64,000 bases of DNA from NCBI GenBank assembly GCA_964353855.1, contig CAYGWX010000008.1, positions 4,955 to 68,954 of the forward strand, written 5' to 3'. Both the position numbers and the translations under genes were made by a program. Source of the stretch: CAYGWX01 sp964353855 [NCBI: uncultured bacterium] (GTDB lineage: Bacteria > Edwardsbacteria > CAYGWX01). Of this stretch, positions 16,082 through 24,104 are shown piece by piece. Numbering within the stretch: position 1 is the stretch's first letter; each line of letters begins with the position of its first letter. Under the pieces are notes generated by a model. The model was not told where the DNA came from. It did no database searches and worked only from the letters and a program-made list of their open reading frames with translations.

Positions 16082-17161
16082 ATGAGCTCCCAATCCTACA
16101 CCCTACACCCTACACCCTTCTCCCTGCCTTTCAGGACCATCCGCTGGAACAAGAACAGCGTACGCATCCTGGACCAGCGCTTACTCCCCGGAAAGGTCGT
16201 TTATCGGGATATCCGGACCTATCAGGAGATGGCCGAGGCCATCCAGTCCCTGACGGTGCGCGGGGCGCCCTTGATCGGTTCCGCTGCGGCCTGGGGGGTG
16301 GTGCTGGGCTTTCTGCGCTCCCAGGCGAAGACCCCTGAGGCGTTGCTGAAGGAATTCCGCAAGGTCGCCCACACCTTGCAGGCCACCCGCCCCACGGCCG
16401 TGAACCTGACCTGGGCTCTCAGGAGGATGGGGAAGGTAATCGAGAGGGGGAAACGCGCACCCGTGGACGCCATTCAAGCCAGCCTGCTCGTCGAGGCCCG
16501 GAGGATCCAGGAGGAGGACCGGCTGACCTGCGAGAAGCTGGGCCGTTACGGAGCCGGGTTGATTAAAAACGGAGATACCGTCCTGACCCATTGCAATGCC
16601 GGAGCCCTGGGGACATGCGGCATCGGCACGGCCACGGCAGCAATATACACCGCCAAAGCCCAGGGCAAGCGCTTCGGCGTGTTCGTGGACGAGACCCGGC
16701 CGGTCTTGCAGGGCGCCCGGCTCACGATGTGGGAGCTCTCCAGGGCCGGCGTGGATGCCACGCTCATCACAGACAGCATGGCGGGCTGGATGATGAAAAG
16801 CGAAAAGGTCTCCCTGGTCATGGTGGGCGCGGACCGCATCGCCCGGAACGGAGACGCGGCCAACAAGATCGGGACCTACTCCCTGGCGATCCTGGCCAGG
16901 GAGCACAAGATCCCCTTCTATGTTTCAGCCCCGCTCTCCAGTTTCGATGCCTCCCTGGCCACGGGCGAGGGCATCTCCATTGAGGAGCGCTCTCCCGATG
17001 AGGTGACCTCCTGGGCCGGCCTCCGCGTGGCGCCCAGGGGAATCAAGGTCTGCAATCCGGCTTTTGACGTGACCCCGGCAGGATACATCACGGCCCTCGT
17101 CACCGAGAAGGGCATCCTCCGCAAGCCCGATACGTCCCGCCTCCTCCGCCTGCTGGCCTAA
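16082..17161 (+). CDS. mtnA: S-methyl-5-thioribose-1-phosphate isomerase MtnA
   Basis: A 359-residue aldose-ketose isomerase of methionine salvage, converting methylthioribose-1-phosphate to methylthioribulose-1-phosphate. Diagnostic segments: VRGAPLIGSAAAWGV, LTHCNAGALGTCGIGTA (catalytic Cys), DETRPVLQGARLTMWEL, ITDSMAGWMM (catalytic Asp region) and VGADRIARNGDAANKIGTY. The eIF2B-like C-terminal fold ends with PAFDVTPAGYITALVTEKGI. The first residues (SYTLHPTPFSLPF) come from a CCTACACC DNA repeat and precede the usual start region (FRTIRW), so the N-terminus may be a repeat-derived extension. No other mtn genes are nearby. Confidence 0.94.
   Translation: MSSQSYTLHPTPFSLPFRTIRWNKNSVRILDQRLLPGKVVYRDIRTYQEMAEAIQSLTVRGAPLIGSAAAWGVVLGFLRSQAKTPEALLKEFRKVAHTLQATRPTAVNLTWALRRMGKVIERGKRAPVDAIQASLLVEARRIQEEDRLTCEKLGRYGAGLIKNGDTVLTHCNAGALGTCGIGTATAAIYTAKAQGKRFGVFVDETRPVLQGARLTMWELSRAGVDATLITDSMAGWMMKSEKVSLVMVGADRIARNGDAANKIGTYSLAILAREHKIPFYVSAPLSSFDASLATGEGISIEERSPDEVTSWAGLRVAPRGIKVCNPAFDVTPAGYITALVTEKGILRKPDTSRLLRLLA
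16093..16116. repeat. CCTACACCCTACACC micro-repeat at the 5' end of mtnA
   Basis: Three perfect CCTACA units plus a partial one, in frame, encoding SYTLHPTPF. It matches the micro-repeat in ftsY 670 bases upstream. Confidence 0.7.
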
Positions 17162-17167
17162 TATTCC

Positions 17168-18637
17168 ATGCGGCTCCGTCATCCCAAGCCGGTTTGGTTC
17201 CTCTCTTTTCTGCTCTTCATGCTCTACTTTCTGCTCTCTGCTTCGCATGGCATCGAGGGCCATACCGTCCCGCCCGCCTTTACGCCGGTGGATTCCCTGT
17301 TCTCCCTCTCCTTTATCCCGGTGCACCACCCGCCGGGGCAGGGCATCCCGGGCCGGACAGAGCCGAAGCCTTATGCCCTGCTCGGCCTGGGGAATTACAG
17401 CACGAAGGACCGCTGGACGTTCGGGGGGATAGGGGAAGGACGCCTTTTCTTTCTCTCCGGCACAGCCAGGGGCCTGGCGGTCCGGAAGACGGACTTCGGA
17501 CGGGCAAGCGAGAACGACTTCTCCCTCCAGGGGAGCGCGGAGTACCGGCCCACGGGCCGGGCCGCCTTCGAAGCCCGATTCCGAGGAATCGAAACCGGGG
17601 ACGAGCTGGGGAGCGTGAGGCGGACCGCGAACGCATTCGCCATTTCCTTCCGCGAGGTTGATCGCAGGGGAAACCTGACCGTCCGGGGCTCGTGGACCGA
17701 GATCTATCTGGATGCGCCGGAGCACGCCAACCTCAGGATCTTCAGCCTGGTCCGGGAGGGCGAGCGGCTGTTCGGACTCGGGACCCTGCAGGGCCGGGTC
17801 CGGGAGGCCTGGGTGGTTTCGGAAGAACAGGGGGGGGAGGTCTATCGCGAGCGTCTCTGGGGCAAAGCCTTTCTGGCCGCGGGCCTGGCGTTTGGGAACA
17901 GGGTGTTCCTGGAGGCGGGCGCCCGGGCCGCGGGATATTCGGCCCTGGCCCGGCGGGACGCCTTCGCATATCCCTTCCTTTCTCTTCGCGCCGCGCACCC
18001 CGGGGGGTATTCCGCCGATTTGTCCTTTGAGCCCGGGGTCTCCATCCCCTCCTTCGAGGAGCGGTACCTCCACGACCCCTACCTTCGGGTGAACCCCCAG
18101 GCGGGCTATTCGCGAAGCCCGGTGCGCTTTGCGGAATCGTTCCGTTACGGCACTCCCTCAAGGGTCCTGGAGCTCCGCTTCGCCGAGGAGCAGCGGGTGA
18201 ACCTCTGGGTCCCGCAGGATTCCGCGCCCGGGTTTCTCATCCTCCTGCCTTACGGCGAGGCCTGGAGATACTCCCTGGAGGCGAGAGCCTCCACAGCGCT
18301 GGGGTCAAACATCAGGGAGGACCTGGAGGTCAAAGGCTGCCGGGCCCATGCGGGGATCCCCTATGATCCTGAGATCTCGGCCGCGAACACCCTGGTTATC
18401 GGCCACGGCTTGGACTCCCTGCGGGTGAGGGCGGACTATGTGGGCAAGAGATTCCGCCCGGGCCGGGAGAGCCTCAGGGATTATGTCCTGACCTCGGTCG
18501 CGCTCGAAAGCCAGGTCTATCCCGGGATCGCGGTTTCGTTCTCTGCGGAGAACCTGGGCGACAACCGCTACGAACTCATCGCCGGACGGACCCATCAGGG
18601 CCGGGCATTTTCCCTGGGCCTGACCGGCAGGCTTTAA
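17168..18637 (+). CDS. TonB-dependent-receptor-like outer-membrane barrel without a visible plug
   Basis: A 489-residue protein with an N-terminal signal (FLSFLLFMLYFLLSASHG) and a long run of amphipathic strands rich in aromatic residues. The C-terminus (SLRDYVLTSVALESQVYPG, AVSFSAENLGDNRYELI, HQGRAFSLGLTGRL) closely resembles the last strands of TonB-dependent receptors. No TonB box or plug domain is evident, so transport activity is doubtful; a porin-like or barrel-only role is possible. The signal peptide coding region is itself low-complexity (TTCTGCTCT/CTTTCTGCTCT). It lies six bases after mtnA and may be co-transcribed. Confidence 0.65.
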   Translation: MRLRHPKPVWFLSFLLFMLYFLLSASHGIEGHTVPPAFTPVDSLFSLSFIPVHHPPGQGIPGRTEPKPYALLGLGNYSTKDRWTFGGIGEGRLFFLSGTARGLAVRKTDFGRASENDFSLQGSAEYRPTGRAAFEARFRGIETGDELGSVRRTANAFAISFREVDRRGNLTVRGSWTEIYLDAPEHANLRIFSLVREGERLFGLGTLQGRVREAWVVSEEQGGEVYRERLWGKAFLAAGLAFGNRVFLEAGARAAGYSALARRDAFAYPFLSLRAAHPGGYSADLSFEPGVSIPSFEERYLHDPYLRVNPQAGYSRSPVRFAESFRYGTPSRVLELRFAEEQRVNLWVPQDSAPGFLILLPYGEAWRYSLEARASTALGSNIREDLEVKGCRAHAGIPYDPEISAANTLVIGHGLDSLRVRADYVGKRFRPGRESLRDYVLTSVALESQVYPGIAVSFSAENLGDNRYELIAGRTHQGRAFSLGLTGRL

Positions 18638-18644
18638 AGTCTCC

Positions 18645-18674
18645 TTGAACTCGGCCCCGCGGTTATGGTAAGAT
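18645..18674 (+). promoter_or_regulatory. Promoter of hutH
   Basis: TTGAAC, an 18-base spacer and TAAGAT (18669-18674), 48 bases before the hutH ATG. Confidence 0.5.
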
Positions 18675-18722
18675 AAATTGGTCTTTTCCCTGATAATTAA
18701 ACCCTAAATCATTGAGGAACGC

Positions 18723-20255
18723 ATGAAGGTCGTTTTAGACGGCGAACATCTGACCATCGAGCAGGTTCACGCGGTGGCCCGCCAGGGCGCCCACGTGGAG
18801 GTCTCCCCGGAGGCCGGCGAGAGGGTCAAGGCCAACCACGAGCTGGTCCTGCGGCTGGTGAACGAAGGCCAGGCCCTGTACGGGATCACCACCGGGATCG
18901 GGGAGTTCTCCAAGATCCGGATCACCAAGGAGCAGTCCATGGAGCTCCAGAAGCGCATCGTGTACAGCCACGCCGCAGGCACCGGGAACCTCATCCCCGA
19001 GGAGGTCGTGCGGGCCGGGATGCTGCTCCGGGCCAACGTCATGGCCAAGGGCTACACCGGGGTGCGGCTCTCCACCCTCCAGGTCGTCCTGGACATGATC
19101 AACAAGGGCCTGACCCCGGTGATCTACGAAAAGGGTTCGGTGGGAACGAGCGGAGACCTCTCCCCGCTCTCGCAGTTCGCCGAGGTGGTGATGGGCGAGG
19201 GCGAGGCCTTCTACCAGGGCCAGCGCCATTCCGGGGAGGAAGCCATGGCCAAGGCCGGGATCCCCATCGTCACCCTGACCTACAAGGAGGGGCTGGGGCT
19301 GATCAACGGCTCGCAGATGTTCACCGGCCTGGGCGCGCTCCTGGCCTACGACGCTGAGCGGCTTTTGAAGAACGCCCAGATCGCAGCCGCGATGACCATC
19401 GACGTTCTGAAATCAGTGCTCAAAGCCTTTGACGCCCGGCTTCATGCCGTGCGGCCGTTCCCCGGACAGAACGCTGTGGCCGCGAACATCCGCAAGCTGG
19501 TGGAGGGGAGCGGGATCCTGGCGGACCGCTCGGTCCAAAAGGTCCAGGACGGCTACAGCCTCCGCTGCACGGCCCAGGTCATGGGCCCGGCCCTGGACAC
19601 CCTGAAATACGTCCGCGAGCAGATCGCCATCGAGATGAACTCCGCGGCCGACAATCCCCTGTTTTTCACTAAAGAAGGGATCTGCCTCACCGGCGGAAAC
19701 TTCCACGGTCAGCCCATCGCTGCGGCCCTGGATTACCTGGCCATCCCGATGACCTTCGTGGGGGGCCTGTCCGAGCGCCATACGAACCGGATGCTGAACC
19801 CCGTGCTCTCCGGGCTCCCGGACTTCCTGGTGGAAGGCAAGGGCCTGAACTCCGGGCTGATGGTGGCCCAGTATACGGCCGCGGCCCTGGTGTCGGAGAA
19901 CAAGGTGCTCTCCCATCCGGCTTCGGTGGACTCCATCTCCGTCTCCGCGGACCAGGAGGACTACGTCTCCATGGGCCCCGGCGCGGCCTTCAAGCTGCGC
20001 CAGATCCAGGAGAACCTGGTCCCTGTTCTGGCCATCCAGATGATGGCCGCAGCCCAGGCCGCGGACTTCCGCGCCCCGCTCCAGCCGGGTAAGGGCACGG
20101 CCGTGGCCTGCCGCAAGATCCGCGAGAAGGTGACGCACCTGGTGGACGACCGGGTGCTCTACCCGGACATCAACGCGATTGCGGACATGGTCCGGAAGAA
20201 CGAGATCCTGGAGGCCGTGGAGCAGGAGGTCGGCGCGCTTCAGGGGGTCTGGTAG
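18723..20255 (+). CDS. hutH: Histidine ammonia-lyase HutH with Thr-Ser-Gly at the MIO site
   Basis: A 510-residue MIO enzyme that deaminates L-histidine to urocanate, first step of histidine breakdown. Numbering coincides with Pseudomonas HAL: Tyr53 (LYGITTGIG) and His83 (YSHAAGTGN) are present, and the MIO triad occupies 142-144. However the triad is T-S-G (GSVGTSGDLSPL) instead of the usual A-S-G, which would give a methyl-bearing prosthetic ring if it cyclises. C-terminal ADQEDYVSMG matches the HAL active-site Glu region (usually NQEDHVSM). The rest of the pathway (hutU, hutI, ftcD) is 15 kb downstream, supporting a histidine role over phenylalanine or tyrosine. A bidirectional terminator follows. 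Confidence 0.9.
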   Translation: MKVVLDGEHLTIEQVHAVARQGAHVEVSPEAGERVKANHELVLRLVNEGQALYGITTGIGEFSKIRITKEQSMELQKRIVYSHAAGTGNLIPEEVVRAGMLLRANVMAKGYTGVRLSTLQVVLDMINKGLTPVIYEKGSVGTSGDLSPLSQFAEVVMGEGEAFYQGQRHSGEEAMAKAGIPIVTLTYKEGLGLINGSQMFTGLGALLAYDAERLLKNAQIAAAMTIDVLKSVLKAFDARLHAVRPFPGQNAVAANIRKLVEGSGILADRSVQKVQDGYSLRCTAQVMGPALDTLKYVREQIAIEMNSAADNPLFFTKEGICLTGGNFHGQPIAAALDYLAIPMTFVGGLSERHTNRMLNPVLSGLPDFLVEGKGLNSGLMVAQYTAAALVSENKVLSHPASVDSISVSADQEDYVSMGPGAAFKLRQIQENLVPVLAIQMMAAAQAADFRAPLQPGKGTAVACRKIREKVTHLVDDRVLYPDINAIADMVRKNEILEAVEQEVGALQGVW

Positions 20256-20270
20256 GGACGATCGAAACGA

Positions 20271-20307
20271 CAGGGGGGCGATCCTTTGGATCGCCCCCCT
20301 GTATTTT
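20271..20307. terminator. Bidirectional terminator between hutH and the beta-helix gene
   Basis: CAGGGGGGCGATCC-TTT-GGATCGCCCCCCTG with TATTTT on the plus side. It sits between convergent genes and can serve both. Confidence 0.85.
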
Positions 20308-20330
20308 GGCCCGATCGATTCGAACAGAGG

Positions 20331-21767
20331 TTATCTCATCAGGATCATTTTCCTGCTCGCCCGTCTTATTCCGGCTTGAAGGAGGAAAAAGTAGACTCCC
20401 TGGCTCAGCGCCTGTCCTTCTGGGTCCCTTCCATCCCAGGAGACCGCATGAATCCCAGCGGACTGGTTTCCCCGGATCAGGACGGCCACCTCTTCTCCAA
20501 GGGCGTTGTAGATTGCGAGAGTGACGTATGCCGGTTCTTTCAGAATGAACCGGAAGCTCGTCATCGAGGAGAAGGGATTGGGGTGGTTCTGCTCCAGGGT
20601 GAAGCGGCACGGCAGGACTTCATTCGAGGTTTCCTCCACGCCGGTGGGAATGCTCGTCCGCCCCGGACCGCCGTAGGCGCCCATGTCGTTGCGCAGCAGG
20701 CCCCGCGAGGGCCAGAGGGCATGGCCGGGGTTATGGGTATCCTCGGGGTCGTTGTAGACCGTGCTCGTATCTCCGGCATCGATGCAGCCCGAGGTGTCGG
20801 AGAGGTAGAAGAGGGCCGTGTCCAGGAAGGCCGGGTAGCGGTTGATGTTCCCGTTCCCCGCGTATCCCCCCTGCACGTCGCAGTAGGTGACCGTGGCCCC
20901 TGTTCCCCGGATCTGGGAATACCGGTTTCCCCAGAGGATGTTGTTGCGTAGGAGGGCGGTACTGCTGCCGAGGGATACACCCCCCGCCAGCCCCGTACCC
21001 GTCCCGGTGGAGTTTCCGAAGATAGAATTGTTCTCGATGATCCTCGGCCTTCCGGAGCCGTCATTGGAATAGCTCCAGATGCCTCCGCCGCCCCCATATC
21101 CTGTGCCCGTGGTGTCGTAGGCGATGAGGTTATTTTTGATGATCACCCCGGTGTAATTCAGGACGAGGCCTCCTCCGTACGTGGCTGACGTGTTGCCCAT
21201 GATGACGTTGTTCAGGATTCGCGGGTTTCCGTCTCCGACGCGGATGCCCCCGCCCCCAGACTGCAGGCTCCCGTCCACGGCGTGATTTCCGGTGATCTTA
21301 TTGTAGAGGATCCTTGGGGAGAGATATTGGATCAGTATCCCGCCACCCTCGCGGTAGGTCCCTGCCCCGTGCTCGTCGAGCCATCGGGTCCCGGTGCCCC
21401 CGGTGAGTGTGAAACCGATGAGGGCTGCGGTGGTATCATTGGTCGTTTGAGCACTGTCCGAGACGATCCGGACGCAGCTCGCCGAGTCCGGATTCGCGGG
21501 CGCGCTTCCGTCAATGATCGTGGAATCAATGTAAGCCGGGTTGTTGTTCAGGATAAACCGGCTGGCGACCGTGATCCCCTTCTTGCGGAAGTGGACGTTC
21601 TCCTGGTAGGTCCCGGGAGCGGCCAGAACCGTGTCCCCGTTCACGGCCGCGTTGATCCCGGCCTGGATAGTGGGCTGTCCCCCGGGCACGTAGATGATCC
21701 GAGCCGAGGCCGTAAGGCCGCTTCCCAGGATCAGGATCAAGGCCCAAAGGGCTCTCCAAGCGTTCAT
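20331..21767 (-). CDS. Secreted right-handed beta-helix protein with FlgD-like/T9SS C-terminal domain
   Basis: The protein (478 residues) has a signal peptide (LILILGSGLTASA) and starts IIYVPGGQPTIQAGINAAVNG, the classic opening of pectate-lyase-like beta-helix proteins. Asn-rich turns (ILNNVIMGNTSATYGGGL, IIENNSIFGNSTG) continue for about 300 residues. The C-terminus (FTLEQNHPNPFSSMTSF, ALGEEVAVLI, VSWDGRDPEGQALSQGVYF) is a FlgD-Ig/T9SS type A sorting domain. A promoter matching that of the sigma factor gene lies upstream at 21811-21841, so it is a likely target of that sigma factor. Enzyme activity, if any, is unknown. Confidence 0.85.
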   Translation of the reverse strand: MNAWRALWALILILGSGLTASARIIYVPGGQPTIQAGINAAVNGDTVLAAPGTYQENVHFRKKGITVASRFILNNNPAYIDSTIIDGSAPANPDSASCVRIVSDSAQTTNDTTAALIGFTLTGGTGTRWLDEHGAGTYREGGGILIQYLSPRILYNKITGNHAVDGSLQSGGGGIRVGDGNPRILNNVIMGNTSATYGGGLVLNYTGVIIKNNLIAYDTTGTGYGGGGGIWSYSNDGSGRPRIIENNSIFGNSTGTGTGLAGGVSLGSSTALLRNNILWGNRYSQIRGTGATVTYCDVQGGYAGNGNINRYPAFLDTALFYLSDTSGCIDAGDTSTVYNDPEDTHNPGHALWPSRGLLRNDMGAYGGPGRTSIPTGVEETSNEVLPCRFTLEQNHPNPFSSMTSFRFILKEPAYVTLAIYNALGEEVAVLIRGNQSAGIHAVSWDGRDPEGQALSQGVYFFLLQAGIRRASRKMILMR

Positions 21768-21810
21768 GGTGCTCTCCTTTTTAGAGAGAATGGGGTTTCG
21801 TTAACAGACT

Positions 21811-21841
21811 CTTAGACGGGATCAAAGGGGCGAGTGTGACA
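21811..21841 (-). promoter_or_regulatory. ECF-type promoter of the beta-helix gene (TGTCACA-N16-CGTC)
   Basis: Read on the minus strand: TGTCACACT, 14 bases, CGTCTAAG. The same two blocks precede the sigma factor gene at 22847-22876. The blocks match the -35/-10 style of some ECF sigma groups and not sigma-70. Confidence 0.75.
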
Positions 21842-21949
21842 GAAAAAATGCACTTCCCAGCCCCGAACTCTGGACCGGGAGCGAAAAAAGGGAGCCCCGC
21901 GCTCGGGAGGCCATCCAGACGCCGAAGAACCGTCAGGGCCGTGTTCGCG

Positions 21950-22834
21950 TCACTTGAGGCTGAACATCTCCTGGATCTCCCTCTTTTCGAGGAGCCGTTT
22001 CAGAGCCGGTACGAAATCCGTCGGCTCCTGGAAGGGATGCTCCCGGAAGAGCCGGTGGCACTCCTCATCCAAGAGGTCGTGGAAGCGGTGATACTTCTCC
22101 TCCGCCACGTCTTTGACCCGGTGGGCAAAGCGACAGTTGAGCGTCAGGCGGCCGGGATCCACGCTCCCATACTGGATCAGGGCCTGGGCCTTGCGGGAAC
22201 AGCGGCAGGCGTTCTCGGCCTTGACCAGCCCGCATTTCCGCTGGATGAAGCCGTAGACCAGCTTGCGGGCACGGGAGAGCTTCTGTCTGAAATTCGCCTT
22301 GCCGATTCGAAGGATATCGCTTCCCACGGCGTCGCTCACCCCGAACGTGTCCCCCAGGATGAAGACCAGGCGTTGCTCCCGTGAGAGGCAGAGGAGCATG
22401 GCCATCATGCAGTGGATCCGGATCTCCTCCAGGAGCATGGGCAAGCTCACCGGCAGGCTCCGGGGGTCCGGGATCTCCAGATCCGGGGCCCGGTCGATTC
22501 CCTCCCCGTAGCGGTCGAAGGATACGAAGACCCTCTCGGATTTTCGCTGCTTCATGGTCAGCACGTGGTTGGCTACGATGCGGTAAGCCCAGGTTCGGAA
22601 CTTGCTTCGCCCTTTGAACGTACCCAGTTTGGTGACGATCTTGATCAGAACCTCCTGGGTCACGTCCTCGGCGTCGCTGGGATCGAGGACCATCCGCAAG
22701 GCGATGTTGTAGATCCAGGCCTGGTGACGTAACACGAGCTCTTCCAGGGCGTTGCGGCTTCCGGTTAAAGCCGAATCCACGAGATGCTCGTCCGTGGAAT
22801 CGCTCAGGTATTTTTCCGCGAAGGGGTTTATCAT
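21950..22834 (-). CDS. ECF-like RNA polymerase sigma factor with cysteine-rich C-terminal extension
   Basis: A 294-residue sigma-70-family protein. Region 2 reads EELVLRHQAWIYNIALRM...DAEDVTQEVLIKI, with FKGRSKFRTWAYRIVANHVL. Region 4 lies near residues 130-195 (LLCLSREQRLVFILGDTFGV, then RKANFRQKLSRARKL-like helix). A further 95 residues begin CGLVKAENACRCSRKAQALI, a cysteine cluster that could bind zinc. ECF factors normally stop after region 4, so the extension probably senses a signal or replaces an anti-sigma factor (inference). Its own promoter matches that of the neighbouring beta-helix gene, consistent with autoregulation. No anti-sigma gene is adjacent. Confidence 0.88.
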   Translation of the reverse strand: MINPFAEKYLSDSTDEHLVDSALTGSRNALEELVLRHQAWIYNIALRMVLDPSDAEDVTQEVLIKIVTKLGTFKGRSKFRTWAYRIVANHVLTMKQRKSERVFVSFDRYGEGIDRAPDLEIPDPRSLPVSLPMLLEEIRIHCMMAMLLCLSREQRLVFILGDTFGVSDAVGSDILRIGKANFRQKLSRARKLVYGFIQRKCGLVKAENACRCSRKAQALIQYGSVDPGRLTLNCRFAHRVKDVAEEKYHRFHDLLDEECHRLFREHPFQEPTDFVPALKRLLEKREIQEMFSLK

Positions 22835-22846
22835 AGCGTTCTGACC

Positions 22847-22876
22847 CTTAGACGCCGTTCAGGGGGAAGTGTGACA
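22847..22876 (-). promoter_or_regulatory. ECF-type promoter of the sigma factor gene (TGTCACA-N15-CGTC)
   Basis: On the minus strand: TGTCACACT, then CGTCTAAGGGTC, just upstream of the ATG at 22834. Near-identical to the promoter at 21811-21841. Confidence 0.75.
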
Positions 22877-22893
22877 GTTTTAAGGTTTATTTT

Positions 22894-23703
22894 TTATGAA
22901 GGTGACAGAGGAGGTGGGGTAACCTTTTCTTCCACCATGAATTCCCCATACTCGGCCACGACCTCGAACCCCAGTTTACGGTAACAGCGGATGGCCTCCT
23001 CGTTGTCCACCTGCACGTTCAGCCCGATGTGCTCCACGGTTTCCAGCAGGGACAGACACAGTTTGGCCGTGACGGCTTTGCCCAGGCCCCGACCCCTGAA
23101 ATCCGGGTGGGTGGTGATGTTGCCCAGGGCGGCGACCTTGTAGGTGGGGGAGTAGACGTGAATCCCGGCCGCGCTGACCAGGCCGCGGGGTCCATGGATT
23201 CCGAAATACTGATTCGTTTCCAGCATCCTGGGCACGAACCAGTTCCCGGGATAGCTTTGCTCATAAAGATTTTCCAGGTCTGCTAAGTCATCCTCTGTGA
23301 GGGGGACGACCTGGGAGACGTCCACCGCATCCAGGAGGGCCGTGCGGGTTAAGGCCATCCTGTAATGCCGGCCGTGGGAGACGAGCTTGCGGCTTCCCTG
23401 GAATACGTCCTCCAGGCCTGGGCTCAGGTGGGCGTAATAGCGTCCTGGCAGCGGGGGAATCAGGGATTGAAGGAGCTCCCGGGTGAACGCAGGCTCTTCG
23501 GCCAGGGCGAGGAGCACGGGCAGGGAGGTCTCGGTGTAAAGCAGTACGACGGCTTTGAGGCCGTCGGCGTCTTTTAAGGCATGCCAGGCGGTGTGGGGCC
23601 AAAAGAACTCATCCAGGTCCCCGATCTCGTAGAGGTGTAGAGGGATGTTTTTGGAGAAGAACGTTCGAATCTCCTCCTTGTCGTGAAGGCGGATTGCACC
23701 CAA
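22894..23703 (-). CDS. GNAT-family N-acetyltransferase
   Basis: A 269-residue protein with a divergent N-terminal half and a C-terminal GNAT domain. The acetyl-CoA loop is ITTHPDFRGRGLGKAVTAKL, followed by NVQVDNEEAIRCYRKLGFEVV. The start is TTG at 23703, close after the preceding gene's stop, so it belongs to the minus-strand operon. The substrate is unknown; a two-domain GNAT of this type could modify a small molecule or a protein terminus. Confidence 0.85.
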   Translation of the reverse strand: MGAIRLHDKEEIRTFFSKNIPLHLYEIGDLDEFFWPHTAWHALKDADGLKAVVLLYTETSLPVLLALAEEPAFTRELLQSLIPPLPGRYYAHLSPGLEDVFQGSRKLVSHGRHYRMALTRTALLDAVDVSQVVPLTEDDLADLENLYEQSYPGNWFVPRMLETNQYFGIHGPRGLVSAAGIHVYSPTYKVAALGNITTHPDFRGRGLGKAVTAKLCLSLLETVEHIGLNVQVDNEEAIRCYRKLGFEVVAEYGEFMVEEKVTPPPLSPS

Positions 23704-23708
23704 ATCCG

Positions 23709-24104
23709 CTATCCCTGGCTTTTCTTTTTAATGCGTTCCAGGATTTGCCGGATGACCGCCTGGGCTTCCCTGGCTTTGACGTCGCGATAAAAATGGTCCC
23801 CCAGAATCGCCCCAGCATGATCCGGGACGAAATGCCGGTAGATGAGCGTGGGCAGGTCCCACTGGCCCTCCTGGCCCTGGTAGTTCTTGTAGCGCCTGCC
23901 CGCGAGGGTGTCCCCGGGCAGGGTCAGGGCGTCGTTCAGGGCCGTAGCGATGTTCGCCTTCTGCTCATCGGTCTCGCATTGCAGTTCCGCGCCCCTCAGA
24001 TAGTTTGCGACCGGATTGCGCCTAGGTTTCCCCTCAGCGAGCCCGCTTCCCAGGACGGTTAATAGCAGGAGAAAAACCATTGTCCGGGCCAGTATGCGGT
24101 TCAT
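23709..24104 (-). CDS. Small secreted protein of unknown function
   Basis: A 131-residue protein with a clear signal peptide (TMVFLLLLTVLGSGLAEG). The mature part has one cysteine and charged helices (QWDLPTLIYRHFVPDHAGA, EAQAVIRQILERIKKK). No family recognised. Its start overlaps the aminotransferase stop by four bases (ATGA on the minus strand), so it is translationally coupled to it. Confidence 0.75.
   Translation of the reverse strand: MNRILARTMVFLLLLTVLGSGLAEGKPRRNPVANYLRGAELQCETDEQKANIATALNDALTLPGDTLAGRRYKNYQGQEGQWDLPTLIYRHFVPDHAGAILGDHFYRDVKAREAQAVIRQILERIKKKSQG

Noticed and set aside
17168-18637. Complete TonB-dependent receptor
   Set aside because: Only the barrel-like part is recognisable; TonB box and plug domain are not visible.
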